A stretch of DNA of 5,383 nt from NCBI GenBank assembly GCA_026785985.1, contig JAJAYX010000152.1:1-5383 (forward strand), read 5' to 3'. The stretch comes from Rudanella sp. Its GTDB lineage: Bacteria; Bacteroidota; Bacteroidia; Cytophagales; Spirosomataceae. Shown in pieces: positions 1 to 5,383 of the stretch (positions are counted from its first letter, which is position 1; each line of letters starts with the position of its first letter). The notes under the pieces are model-generated. The model saw nothing but the letters and a program-made list of their open reading frames with translations, made no database searches and was not told the origin of the DNA. A program made the position numbers and the translations under genes.

Positions 1-129
1 ATGTGCATGAGTACGCTGGCGGCTACCCAACGCGAAACCAAAAGCTGGAAATGGCCCGCCGTGCAATTGGTCTACATGATGTTGCTGGCCTACGGAGCCG
101 CTTTTGTGACGTATCAGGTGTTGAAATAG
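1..129 (+). CDS. feoB: Ferrous iron transport protein B (FeoB), C-terminal fragment
   Basis: Only the last 42 codons and the TAG stop lie in the window; the reading frame is open at the left edge, so the gene begins upstream. The peptide contains CMSTLAATQRETKSWKWP followed by a hydrophobic stretch (VQLVYMMLLAYGAAFVTYQ) and ends VLK. The Cys-Met-Ser-Thr-Leu-Ala, Arg-Glu-Thr, Trp-Lys-Trp pattern followed by a last membrane helix is what I know from the C-terminus of FeoB, the inner-membrane Fe(II) permease with an N-terminal GTPase domain. The GTPase domain and the gate regions are outside the window, so function rests on this short tail alone. The ATG at position 1 is an internal methionine, not a start. 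No gene follows in the same operon: the next reading frame is a decayed gene more than 140 bp away. Confidence 0.85.
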   Translation: MCMSTLAATQRETKSWKWPAVQLVYMMLLAYGAAFVTYQVLK

Positions 130-155
130 CAGGGCGTTGCGACCAAACGTTTTGA

Positions 156-194
156 CACAGAGTTACACGGAGAACAAACTGAGTTTCACGGAGA
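156..194. repeat. Two imperfect copies of a 21-bp CACGGAG repeat
   Basis: GAGTTACACGGAGA at 160-173 recurs as GAGTTTCACGGAGA at 181-194, 13 of 14 bases identical and 21 bp apart. A related CACAGAG (156-162) leads into the first copy. A run of seven T follows at 195-201. The repeat lies just after the feoB stop. I found no hairpin strong enough to call it a terminator, despite the T-run. Similar CACAGAG/CACGGAG strings are, from memory, scattered between genes in several bacterial phyla; whether this one is a dispersed family in this genome cannot be seen here. Confidence 0.5.
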
Positions 195-272
195 TTTTTT
201 TGGCGTTATTCCAACGATTGATAGAATAAGTGGGTCTTCTTTGTATATTGAAACGCCCAACACGCTCCTGTT

Positions 273-751
273 ATGAAAAACCCCTACTTCCTGTTTCCTC
301 TTTTGGCCTGCCTGCTTTCACAAGCGGGCAAGGGCCAATGGGTATCTGACACAACTTTGGTTTACGGCACTTGCTAATGCTAAGATTAGGATTTATAGAG
401 ATACCCGAGAATCGAATCCCTTGCCAGATGGCATTTTTAAGGGCTTAGACTTCCCGACAGACTACTTTGACATTTACTATTCTTATAACAATCGGGGCTA
501 TGTTGAGTTCTGGAACGGGATGTATCGCTATCCGTGTAAGAACTACGAAACCAACTTCTATTTTATGCAAACGGTGGACGGTTGCGAAAGTGATAAAGCT
601 AAAACCATCTATCAGGAATTATGCCGGGAAGAAGCCTTCCACTTTGATGAATTCGTTTATATGGGAAGGGTTGGTTTTACCAAAGCAAGCCTTTCGACAT
701 CATTGGGTAAATGAAGTGGTAAAGGATATAAGTGAAGAGAGCCAATGTTAA
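273..751 (+). pseudogene. Frameshifted gene for a small exported protein of unknown function
   Basis: An ATG at 273 opens MKNPYFLFPLLACLLSQAG, a good Sec signal peptide (basic residue, hydrophobic core, possible cleavage after A18), but this frame stops at 375-377 after 34 codons. The next frame is open from 277 to 714 with no ATG near its beginning. From about 376 it reads like real protein: AKIRIYRDTRE, PDGIFKGLDFPTDYFDIYYS, GYVEFWNGMYRYPCKNYETN, MQTVDGCESDKAKTIYQEL, AFHFDEFVYMGRVGF. After about 675 its sense fades (TKASLSTSLGK, stop at 712-714), while a third frame continues plausibly as LPKQAFRHHWVNEVVKDISE and stops at 749-751. The simplest reading is one gene of about 150-160 codons with two frame breaks, near 355-375 and 670-685. 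The aromatic-rich, Cys-containing body suggests a small periplasmic protein, but I do not recognise the family. Sequencing error is an alternative to decay, and the right end could extend to about 830. Confidence 0.55.
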
Positions 752-1069
752 CCCGCTCAGAGCCATTGTTTGGTCGATGCCCGTCTGCATTTTCTGGCGA
801 GAACGAGTAGTCCGAACAGTTTTTGATGTGAAGTTAGCCATGTCTGTTATCTGGTTTTGGGTGAATGTTTCCTCTTATATGGCACAAACTTCATGCCACC
901 ACCCTAAACATTTTAGCGCAGAACTACGGAATCTGAAATACACGTAGTAGTACGGGTATTGGTGGGAAATTTCCGGTGTAATCGGCCAATGCCTTCTTGA
1001 TAAGGCGTGGAATTTACTCTACATAAGTGTCCACCGACTACTCATTATGTGCATATTGTGATTAAAAGA
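752..1069. other. Spacer without a convincing gene, possible decayed coding tail at its left end
   Basis: All three plus-strand frames are interrupted or implausible. Short open stretches (for example SEPLFGRCPSAFSGENE around 743-813 in one frame, and HCLVDARLHFLARTSSPNS ending at the 824-826 stop in another) may be further remains of the broken gene to the left. A 71-codon frame at 732-947 has a GTG start and a composition unlike a folded protein. The right part contains a perfect palindrome GGAAATTTCC (965-974) and a small hairpin ATGCCTT/AAGGCGT (989-1008, one G-U pair, 6-nt loop). Neither has a T-tract that would make it a terminator for the minus-strand gene ending at 1070. Confidence 0.5.
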
Positions 1070-2578
1070 CTATTTATAAAGTTGCCAACGTAGATTTTCG
1101 ATCACATCGCTTGCTGTAAGGCCGATCTGTCCACGCTCATTGGCCGCCCGGTCGCCCGCAAGGCCGTGGCTATAGACTCCCAGTACCGACGCTTCGACGG
1201 GGTCGTACCCCTGAGCCAACAGAGCTGTGATCACGCCGGTCAGCACATCGCCGGTGCCGCCTGTGCTAAGGCCGGGGTTGCCCGTTGAGTTAAAATGGAC
1301 TTCGCCTTCGGGAGTGGCAATGGCGGTGTTTGCCCCTTTCAAGACCACTACCACATCGTAACGGCGGGCAAAATCCTGGAGAATTTCGAGTTTGTCGTAG
1401 TCATTTTCCCAGCGTTGCGTAAGGCGCTCAAACTCTTTGGGGTGGGGAGTCAGAATGCTCCGTTCGGGGAGCAGGCCCAGCAAATCGCGGTTTTTGGCCA
1501 GAATGTTGAGTGCGTCGGCATCGAACACCACCGGCTTGCGCACCGATTGCAACAGGTTCCGCAGCATCGACACCGTTTCGGGCGATTGCCCGATTCCCGG
1601 TCCCACACCCACTGCTGCATAATCGTTGAGGGCTGGCCCCGGCAGGGCAGGCTGGCCCGTCAGATAATGGTCGTGCTCATCGGGAAGACACATGGCTTCG
1701 GGAACGGCGGTTTGCATAATATCGTAGCCACAGCGGGGCACCTGCACTGTAAGCAAACCCACCCCCGACCGCAAACACGCCCGGCTCGCCAACACACCCG
1801 CCCCAATTTTACAATAGATACCCACCAGCAGCAGCGCGTGTCCCAACGTGCCTTTGTGCGAGTGCGTGTTGCGGGGGCGAAGCAGCAAACGGGCTTCTTC
1901 GGGTTTGGTGTAATAATACGCCGTGCGAGCCTGATCAATAAATCGGCGGCTCAACCGAATATCCAGAACATGCCATTGACCCACATATTTGCCGTTTTTG
2001 GGTAATACCAACGCCAGTTTGGGCAGTTGAAACGTAACGGTATGATCGGGTTCCACAATCACGTCGCCGGGTTGGTTGGGTTGGTCGGCATAAAGTCCAC
2101 TGGCAATATCAACCGAAATAACGGTAGCCGGGGCGCGATTGATAGCTTCGATCACGGTTTTTACAATGCCCTCCGTTGATCGCGACAAACCTGATCCCAA
2201 AATCGCGTCGATTACGATTTCGTTGTGCCGGATGGCGGGCACATCCTGTGGCTTTTCAACGTAGGTGGGGTTAGTCAGCAGCTTAAGCCGGCGGTGGTTG
2301 TGGGCGCAATCGTCGGATTCGCGGGGGGCATAACGCACCACATACACGTCGACTTGGTAATCAAGATTAATCAGCATTCGGGCTACGGCCATACCGTCGC
2401 CCCCGTTGTTGCCGAGGCCGCAAAATATTTTAACCGCACGGGTAGCCGGGAAACGGGCAACAAACCAGTCGGCAAAGGCTTCGGAAGCCCGTTCCATCAG
2501 GTTGATAGGCGCGATAGGTTCGTATTGAATCGTATATTGATCGAGTTCGCGGGTCTGGCTAACGTTTAGTATTTTCAT
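1070..2578 (-). CDS. nnr: Bifunctional NAD(P)H-hydrate repair enzyme (epimerase + ADP-dependent dehydratase)
   Basis: The 502-residue product has the usual length and domain order of Nnr. Residues 1 to about 210 form the YjeF-N epimerase domain, with the glycine-rich CGLGNNGGDG (53-62), DAILGSGLSR (124-133) and VDIASGL (156-162). Residues from about 230 form the ribokinase-like dehydratase (CARKD), with HKGTLGHALLLVG (241-253), GVGPGIG (324-330), VFDADALNIL (351-360), LTPHPKEFERL (376-386), LKGANT (413-418), and STGNPGLSTG then GTGD (441-444), whose Asp444 is the expected catalytic residue. The epimerase interconverts R- and S-NAD(P)HX; the dehydratase restores S-NAD(P)HX to NAD(P)H using ADP. 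It is a cytosolic metabolite-repair enzyme. The ATG start gives a normal N-terminus (MKILNVSQTRELD); no Shine-Dalgarno is seen. The loop after residue 253 reads IYCKIGAG where I expect a Ser-x-Gly-Lys type loop. The gene stands alone, divergent from rplS. Confidence 0.95.
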   Translation of the reverse strand: MKILNVSQTRELDQYTIQYEPIAPINLMERASEAFADWFVARFPATRAVKIFCGLGNNGGDGMAVARMLINLDYQVDVYVVRYAPRESDDCAHNHRRLKLLTNPTYVEKPQDVPAIRHNEIVIDAILGSGLSRSTEGIVKTVIEAINRAPATVISVDIASGLYADQPNQPGDVIVEPDHTVTFQLPKLALVLPKNGKYVGQWHVLDIRLSRRFIDQARTAYYYTKPEEARLLLRPRNTHSHKGTLGHALLLVGIYCKIGAGVLASRACLRSGVGLLTVQVPRCGYDIMQTAVPEAMCLPDEHDHYLTGQPALPGPALNDYAAVGVGPGIGQSPETVSMLRNLLQSVRKPVVFDADALNILAKNRDLLGLLPERSILTPHPKEFERLTQRWENDYDKLEILQDFARRYDVVVVLKGANTAIATPEGEVHFNSTGNPGLSTGGTGDVLTGVITALLAQGYDPVEASVLGVYSHGLAGDRAANERGQIGLTASDVIENLRWQLYK

Positions 2579-2606
2579 GCGATTGGTAATTGGGGTAACT
2601 AGTACG

Positions 2607-2614
2607 CAAAAGTA
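2607..2614 (-). promoter_or_regulatory. Candidate -7 promoter box for nnr
   Basis: Read on the minus strand this is TACTTTTG, an exact match to the Bacteroidota sigma factor -7 consensus TAnnTTTG. It lies 28 bp upstream of the nnr ATG, a fitting distance for a short leader. No TTTG -33 box is seen at the usual spacing, so this rests on the -7 element and its position alone. Confidence 0.45.
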
Positions 2615-2655
2615 CGTAATCTTAGTACACTCACTGTTTCAGGCAGGTTAACTGC

Positions 2656-2690
2656 AAAAAAAGATGCGGTTTCCTGATAACATACCGCAT
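2656..2690 (-). terminator. Terminator-like hairpin on the minus strand, without an obvious gene
   Basis: On the minus strand, ATGCGGT (2690-2684) pairs perfectly with ACCGCAT (2670-2664) across a 13-nt loop, then one C, then seven T (2662-2656). This is the shape of a rho-independent terminator. No minus-strand gene lies between it and the plus-strand rplS start at 2895, and it sits upstream of nnr, so it cannot end nnr. It could end an antisense or small RNA starting in the rplS upstream region, or protect nnr from read-through. The stem is only 7 bp and the loop is large. Confidence 0.4.
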
Positions 2691-2799
2691 GTTGACCATG
2701 GAGATACTATTGGCCTGGTTGAGGAGGCTATGGGCAGAGGCTATCCGTCAGTTAGCCAACAATTTACAAATTGGAGTTTTTAACCTGCGAATATTTCCA

Positions 2800-2807
2800 T
2801 ATATTTG
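2800..2807 (+). promoter_or_regulatory. Candidate -7 promoter box for rplS
   Basis: TATATTTG matches TAnnTTTG exactly and lies 87 bp upstream of the rplS ATG, implying a leader of about 80 nt. The stretch about 20 bp further upstream is T-rich (GTTTTTAACC near 2776-2785) but has no clean TTTG -33 box. Confidence 0.5.
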
Positions 2808-2847
2808 CGGCTCGATTTACAACATCAAGGCGCTGCAGGCCTATTGT

Positions 2848-2867
2848 TTGCAACCTTGTGTTCGCAA
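2848..2867 (+). promoter_or_regulatory. Hairpin in the rplS leader, candidate autoregulatory element
   Basis: TTGCAAC (2848-2854) pairs with GTT and GCAA (2860-2862, 2864-2867) around the loop CTTGT, with C2863 bulged: seven base pairs ending 27 nt before the rplS start. A competing helix, CAAGG (2826-2830) with CCTTG (2854-2858), shares C2854 and the loop bases, so the two could be alternatives. Ribosomal-protein leaders, including an L19 leader described in Flavobacteria, are known in this phylum; I cannot say whether this one belongs to that family. Confidence 0.35.
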
Positions 2868-2894
2868 TAACTTAGCTGACAATATACTACAGTC

Positions 2895-3266
2895 ATGAAC
2901 GACCTGATTAAATTAGTGGAGGCCGACAACGCACAGCGTCGGACCCAAATGCCCACCTTCCGGGCTGGCGACACGGTCAATGTGCACGTGAAAATCCGCG
3001 AGGGTAACAAAGAGCGTATTCAGGTGTTTCAGGGTACGGTCATTCAACGTCGGAATCCAAATACCAACGGTGAAACCTTCACGGTTCGCAAAATCTCAAA
3101 CGGCATCGGTGTAGAGCGTATCTTCCCTGTGCTGTCGCCAAACATCGACAAAATTGAAGTGCTTCGCTTAGGTAAAGTACGCCGTGCCCGTCTGTTCTAT
3201 CTCCGTGGTCGTCAGGGCAAAGCTGCCCGCGTTAAGGAGCGAAAAGTGGTGAAGGCAAAGGCTTAA
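2895..3266 (+). CDS. rplS: 50S ribosomal protein L19
   Basis: The 123-residue product has the typical length of L19 and aligns from recall along its whole length: MNDLIKLVE at the N-terminus, [20 protein letters not shown] (22-41), IQVFQGTVI (42-50), the signature [16 protein letters not shown] (60-75), [15 protein letters not shown] (76-90), and the basic [20 protein letters not shown], followed by a short Lys-rich end. L19 lies at the 30S-50S interface of the ribosome and takes part in an intersubunit bridge. ATG at 2895 gives the expected N-terminus; no Shine-Dalgarno precedes it, as is common in Bacteroidota. It appears monocistronic, with its own promoter box, a leader of about 80 nt and a strong terminator. 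The trmD/rimM/rpsP neighbours that accompany rplS in many bacteria are absent here. Confidence 0.98.
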   Translation: MNDLIKLVEADNAQRRTQMPTFRAGDTVNVHVKIREGNKERIQVFQGTVIQRRNPNTNGETFTVRKISNGIGVERIFPVLSPNIDKIEVLRLGKVRRARLFYLRGRQGKAARVKERKVVKAKA

Positions 3267-3292
3267 AACTAAGTCAAAAGTCATTTTGAATC

Positions 3293-3340
3293 AAAAGTCG
3301 GTTGACGCATAAGTGTTTCTTATGAGTCAGCCGACTTTTT
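3293..3340. terminator. Strong terminator between convergent rplS and the subtilase gene, probably bidirectional
   Basis: AAAAGTCGGTTGAC (3293-3306) pairs with GTCAGCCGACTTTT (3326-3339) over 14 bp with one G-U pair. After a G-A mismatch the stem continues with CATAAG/CTTATG (3308-3313, 3319-3324) around the loop TGTTT. TTTTT (3336-3340) followed by GTGTTT gives the T-tract on the plus strand; AAAA at 3293-3296 supplies a shorter one for the minus strand. It starts 26 bp after the rplS stop and lies 61 bp beyond the stop of the convergent subtilase gene. Confidence 0.88.
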
Positions 3341-3401
3341 GTGTTTAACCCGGTCAAATCTGCCTGCCGAACCACTTCTGATTGCAGGAGCTTTGTTCCT
3401 T

Positions 3402-4958
3402 TCATTCCCAAACCACCTCGATTACTTCCTTTTTCAGATCAATAGTGGTATGCGACTCTCCACGTAATCGTTTGATAGTAAGTTTGCCGTTGCTTGCTTT
3501 GAGGGCTTCCTGATGCAATACATGCGTGGCATCTTTCTTGCGGAAAACCGATAGAACCTCTTTGCCATCTACCCTCCCAACCGGAATCGAAACCGACTTG
3601 CCCGTTGCCGTTATGGTTCGGGTGGTGGCGGGCAGCGATTGCTTACGAAGCAGGGCCAGCACCCGCGATGCCTGCGGTACCCCATAGCCCACAAAATTGT
3701 TGCCATACGGATACAGGTGCGACGATTTTTCGATCAACTCAATCACCTCGCGGTTAGTTAATTTGGGGTTTGCCTGCATAATGCAAGCTGCAAAACCTGT
3801 GATCACCGGGGCCGACAACGAGGTGCCATACAACGAAAAGCACGACACGTTGGGCTTTAGATAGGGGAGAGCCTCCGGCCCGATGCTGCTGTAGCCGATG
3901 CGGTTCCAAAGCCGCGAGTTGGTGGCTCCCACCGCCAAAACGCCCTGCGCATCGGCGGGAGTACTGATTATGCGCCAGTTGCGGTCGTCGCCTTCGTTTC
4001 CCGCCGACACAATAATAAGCATCCCTTTTTTGTCGGCGGCAATCTGGGCAGCCCGGCTGATGATGCTGGTGTGGCCGTCCATTTGCCTGGGTTCGTAGTT
4101 TTCTTTGGGGTCGGTGAAACCGCGCGCATAGCCCAGCGAGGTGTTCACGAGCCGAACGCCGAGGCTGTCGAGCCACTCGATGGCTTGCACCCAATTATCT
4201 TCTTCGCCCCGAAATTCGCGGTTACCCTGATCGGTGCGGGCCAAATAAAACGTGGCATCGGTGGCCAATCCATACTGAATACTATCGGTAGGGTCGAGGC
4301 CGGCGATGGCGGCCAAGACTTCGGTGCCGTGAAAATCCGACATGGTTTCCAGCGTATGAAAGAGGTCGTTATTGGTCTTTTGGGCGTTCACGTAGTCGCG
4401 CACGGTACGCACGCCCTGCCGCGTGAACAGGTGCTTGAGCGCGGCTGCCGAATCGGCTCCAAAGAAGCCCGCGTCGATCACGCCAACCTGCACAAACCGG
4501 CCCGTAAGGCCTGCCAGTGCAAATTCGCTGGCCTGAATCTGGTTCATAACGGGAGCCAACTGTGGTTTTGTCAATGGTTCGCGGGGCAAACTCGTAACCA
4601 CCAGATGACGGTCTATAGGCACCAGTTCTTTCACAAACGGAAGCTGCCGGACACGCGCCTGCATATCGGGTGTGAGTTGAGCTGACACGGCGTTAAACCA
4701 TCGCGACCGACACAGCGGCACCACACCCGTCTGGGCTAATTGATTTACATACTCCGCCGAAAGCGGCTGGTCGGTAGCATCAACCGACAGACCGCGACCT
4801 TGCCGGTTGGCAAGCGTGGTTGCCGACAGAGCGGGCGCGGCCGTTTGGGGTTTGTCGGCAAAGACAATCCAATATTTGGCGGGTTGCTTTACCGGCTCAT
4901 GCTGTGCCAGCGAGAAAACGGGCATCAGGCAAAGCAGCCATAGGGTGAGTCGTGTCAT
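3402..4958 (-). CDS. Secreted S8 family (subtilisin-like) serine peptidase
   Basis: The 518-residue product begins with a Sec signal peptide (MTRLTLWLLCLMPVFSLA, probable cleavage after A18). Residues about 28-120 (KYWIVFADK, LANRQGRGL, QPLSAEYVNQLAQTGV, WFNAVSAQL, VKELVPI) match the N-terminal domain I recall from Bacteroidota S8 proteases and may act as a propeptide. The catalytic domain carries the full triad: Asp162 in VIDAGF, His210 in DFHGTEV and Ser380 in GTSLSAP, with oxyanion Asn321 in SAGNEGDD. A C-terminal segment of about 80 residues (from about 440) looks beta-rich and ends IEVVWE; it lacks the usual type IX secretion tail, so the enzyme is probably periplasmic or released by another route. 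Cys10 is not in a proper lipobox. Substrate unknown. The gene stands alone, convergent to rplS and divergent from the peptidase at 5136. Confidence 0.92.
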   Translation of the reverse strand: MTRLTLWLLCLMPVFSLAQHEPVKQPAKYWIVFADKPQTAAPALSATTLANRQGRGLSVDATDQPLSAEYVNQLAQTGVVPLCRSRWFNAVSAQLTPDMQARVRQLPFVKELVPIDRHLVVTSLPREPLTKPQLAPVMNQIQASEFALAGLTGRFVQVGVIDAGFFGADSAAALKHLFTRQGVRTVRDYVNAQKTNNDLFHTLETMSDFHGTEVLAAIAGLDPTDSIQYGLATDATFYLARTDQGNREFRGEEDNWVQAIEWLDSLGVRLVNTSLGYARGFTDPKENYEPRQMDGHTSIISRAAQIAADKKGMLIIVSAGNEGDDRNWRIISTPADAQGVLAVGATNSRLWNRIGYSSIGPEALPYLKPNVSCFSLYGTSLSAPVITGFAACIMQANPKLTNREVIELIEKSSHLYPYGNNFVGYGVPQASRVLALLRKQSLPATTRTITATGKSVSIPVGRVDGKEVLSVFRKKDATHVLHQEALKASNGKLTIKRLRGESHTTIDLKKEVIEVVWE

Positions 4959-5048
4959 GAGTAGAGTTGGGTACTAAACGCTAAAAGGAAAAAGTGATGC
5001 AAAGTACCCTGCTGACAGGATAACTTTCAGCGACAATGTTTTTCTTTG

Positions 5049-5056
5049 CAAACTTA
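5049..5056 (-). promoter_or_regulatory. Candidate -7 promoter box for the subtilase gene
   Basis: On the minus strand this reads TAAGTTTG, an exact TAnnTTTG match, 90 bp upstream of the subtilase ATG. No TTTG -33 box is evident. It directly abuts a one-mismatch box facing the other way (TTTCTTTG, 5041-5048) that could serve the gene at 5136, so the two start sites would overlap. Confidence 0.35.
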
Positions 5057-5135
5057 CTTGACGGATCGGGATAGTGGACAGCGTCTAAAATCCAACCGCG
5101 TCGGCGGACCGATCCTTCATCCAATATCCAGATAC

Positions 5136-5383
5136 ATGCGCTACGAACCTATTGACAATCAACTTTTCGTACAGAATCGACAGCGGCTCACGGCTTTGCT
5201 CAAGCCTAACTCATTGGCCATTTTCAATGCCAACGACATACTGCCTACCAATGCCGACGGAACCATGAGTTTTCGGCAAAATAACGATTTGTTTTACCTG
5301 ACTGGTGTCGACCAGGAAGAAACGATCCTGATGCTATGTCCCAATCACCCCGACGAGAAGTTTCGCGAAGTGTTGTTTCTGCG
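5136..5383 (+). CDS. Aminopeptidase P-like M24 metallopeptidase, N-terminal part
   Basis: The first 82 codons are present and the frame is open at the right edge. The start MRYEPIDNQLFVQNRQRL, then LKPNSLAIFNANDILPTNADG (22-42) and FRQNNDLFYLTGVDQEE (46-62), is the N-terminal AMP_N domain of aminopeptidase P, the pattern RQN/S-D-x-x-Y-L-T-G-x-x-x-x-E being characteristic. Enzymes of this family remove an N-terminal residue preceding proline, using two metal ions, normally in the cytosol; no signal peptide is visible here. The metal-binding pita-bread domain is beyond the window, so activity cannot be judged. ATG at 5136 is the natural start and no Shine-Dalgarno is seen. It is divergent from the secreted subtilase, with a 177-bp spacer. 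The family member could be pepP, but the symbol is left empty because only the N-terminus is visible. Confidence 0.88.
   Translation, partial: MRYEPIDNQLFVQNRQRLTALLKPNSLAIFNANDILPTNADGTMSFRQNNDLFYLTGVDQEETILMLCPNHPDEKFREVLFL

Noticed and set aside
10..129. Separate small membrane protein starting at an ATG near the left edge
   Set aside because: The frame is open from the first base, and the peptide matches the C-terminal end of FeoB, so the methionines are internal.
732..947. 71-codon frame with a GTG start
   Set aside because: It is rich in Trp, Cys and His without domain pattern, and overlaps the more plausible remains of the broken gene in other frames.
1295..2005. Long plus-strand reading frame of 236 codons opposite nnr
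   Set aside because: It is wholly antisense to a well-supported enzyme gene, its translation is rich in Gly, Arg, His and Gln without family motifs, and it is explained by the codon pattern of nnr.
2631..2699. Possible 22-codon minus-strand peptide beginning MVNMRYVIRK upstream of nnr
   Set aside because: It runs through the terminator-like hairpin and T-run, has no ribosome binding signal, and is too short to support.
2689..2898. Plus-strand frame of 69 codons running into the rplS start
   Set aside because: It overlaps the likely rplS promoter and leader, and its translation shows no domain. It starts inside the minus-strand hairpin and is best seen as noncoding sequence.
4071..4685. Plus-strand reading frame of 204 codons opposite the subtilase gene
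   Set aside because: It is antisense to the catalytic core of the subtilase and has no recognisable motifs; a frame of this length is expected opposite a GC-rich gene.
1..5383. CRISPR array, transposon ends, tRNA or rRNA genes, or a defence or mobile system
   Set aside because: I saw no regularly spaced repeats, transposase-like protein, terminal inverted repeats, or tRNA/rRNA-like sequence; the genes are housekeeping or common secreted functions.

Overview
The window looks like ordinary chromosomal sequence from a Bacteroidota bacterium, most likely Cytophagales (Spirosoma-like). Three things point there: the wording of the proteins (L19, the bifunctional NAD(P)HX repair enzyme, the aminopeptidase P N-terminus and a secreted subtilase with a Bacteroidota-type N-terminal domain), start codons without a clear Shine-Dalgarno sequence, and several TAnnTTTG promoter-like boxes. 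The taxonomic call is inference from recalled family patterns, not from a search.

Layout, left to right. The C-terminal 42 codons of a FeoB-type ferrous iron transporter end at 129. A short spacer with two imperfect copies of a 21-bp CACGGAG repeat follows. Positions 273-751 (perhaps to about 830) hold a decayed gene: a signal-peptide start in one frame, the body in the next frame, and a tail in a third. Positions 752-1069 have no convincing gene. On the minus strand, nnr (1070-2578) encodes a complete two-domain NAD(P)H-hydrate epimerase/dehydratase. A 316-bp divergent spacer (2579-2894) carries a promoter box for each direction, a minus-strand terminator-like hairpin with no gene to serve, and a hairpin in the rplS leader. 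rplS (2895-3266, ribosomal protein L19) ends at a strong terminator that probably also serves the convergent gene. That gene (3402-4958, minus) encodes a Sec-exported S8 serine peptidase with its catalytic residues intact. A divergent spacer then leads to the first 82 codons of an aminopeptidase P-like M24 peptidase that runs off the window.

The genes look like independent single-gene units: iron uptake, metabolite repair, translation, a secreted protease and a cytosolic dipeptide-releasing peptidase. I see no operon, mobile element, CRISPR array, RNA gene or coherent new system. The most interesting leads are small: the orphan minus-strand terminator upstream of rplS, the rplS leader hairpin, the frameshifted exported-protein gene, and unusual residues in the nucleotide loop of Nnr.
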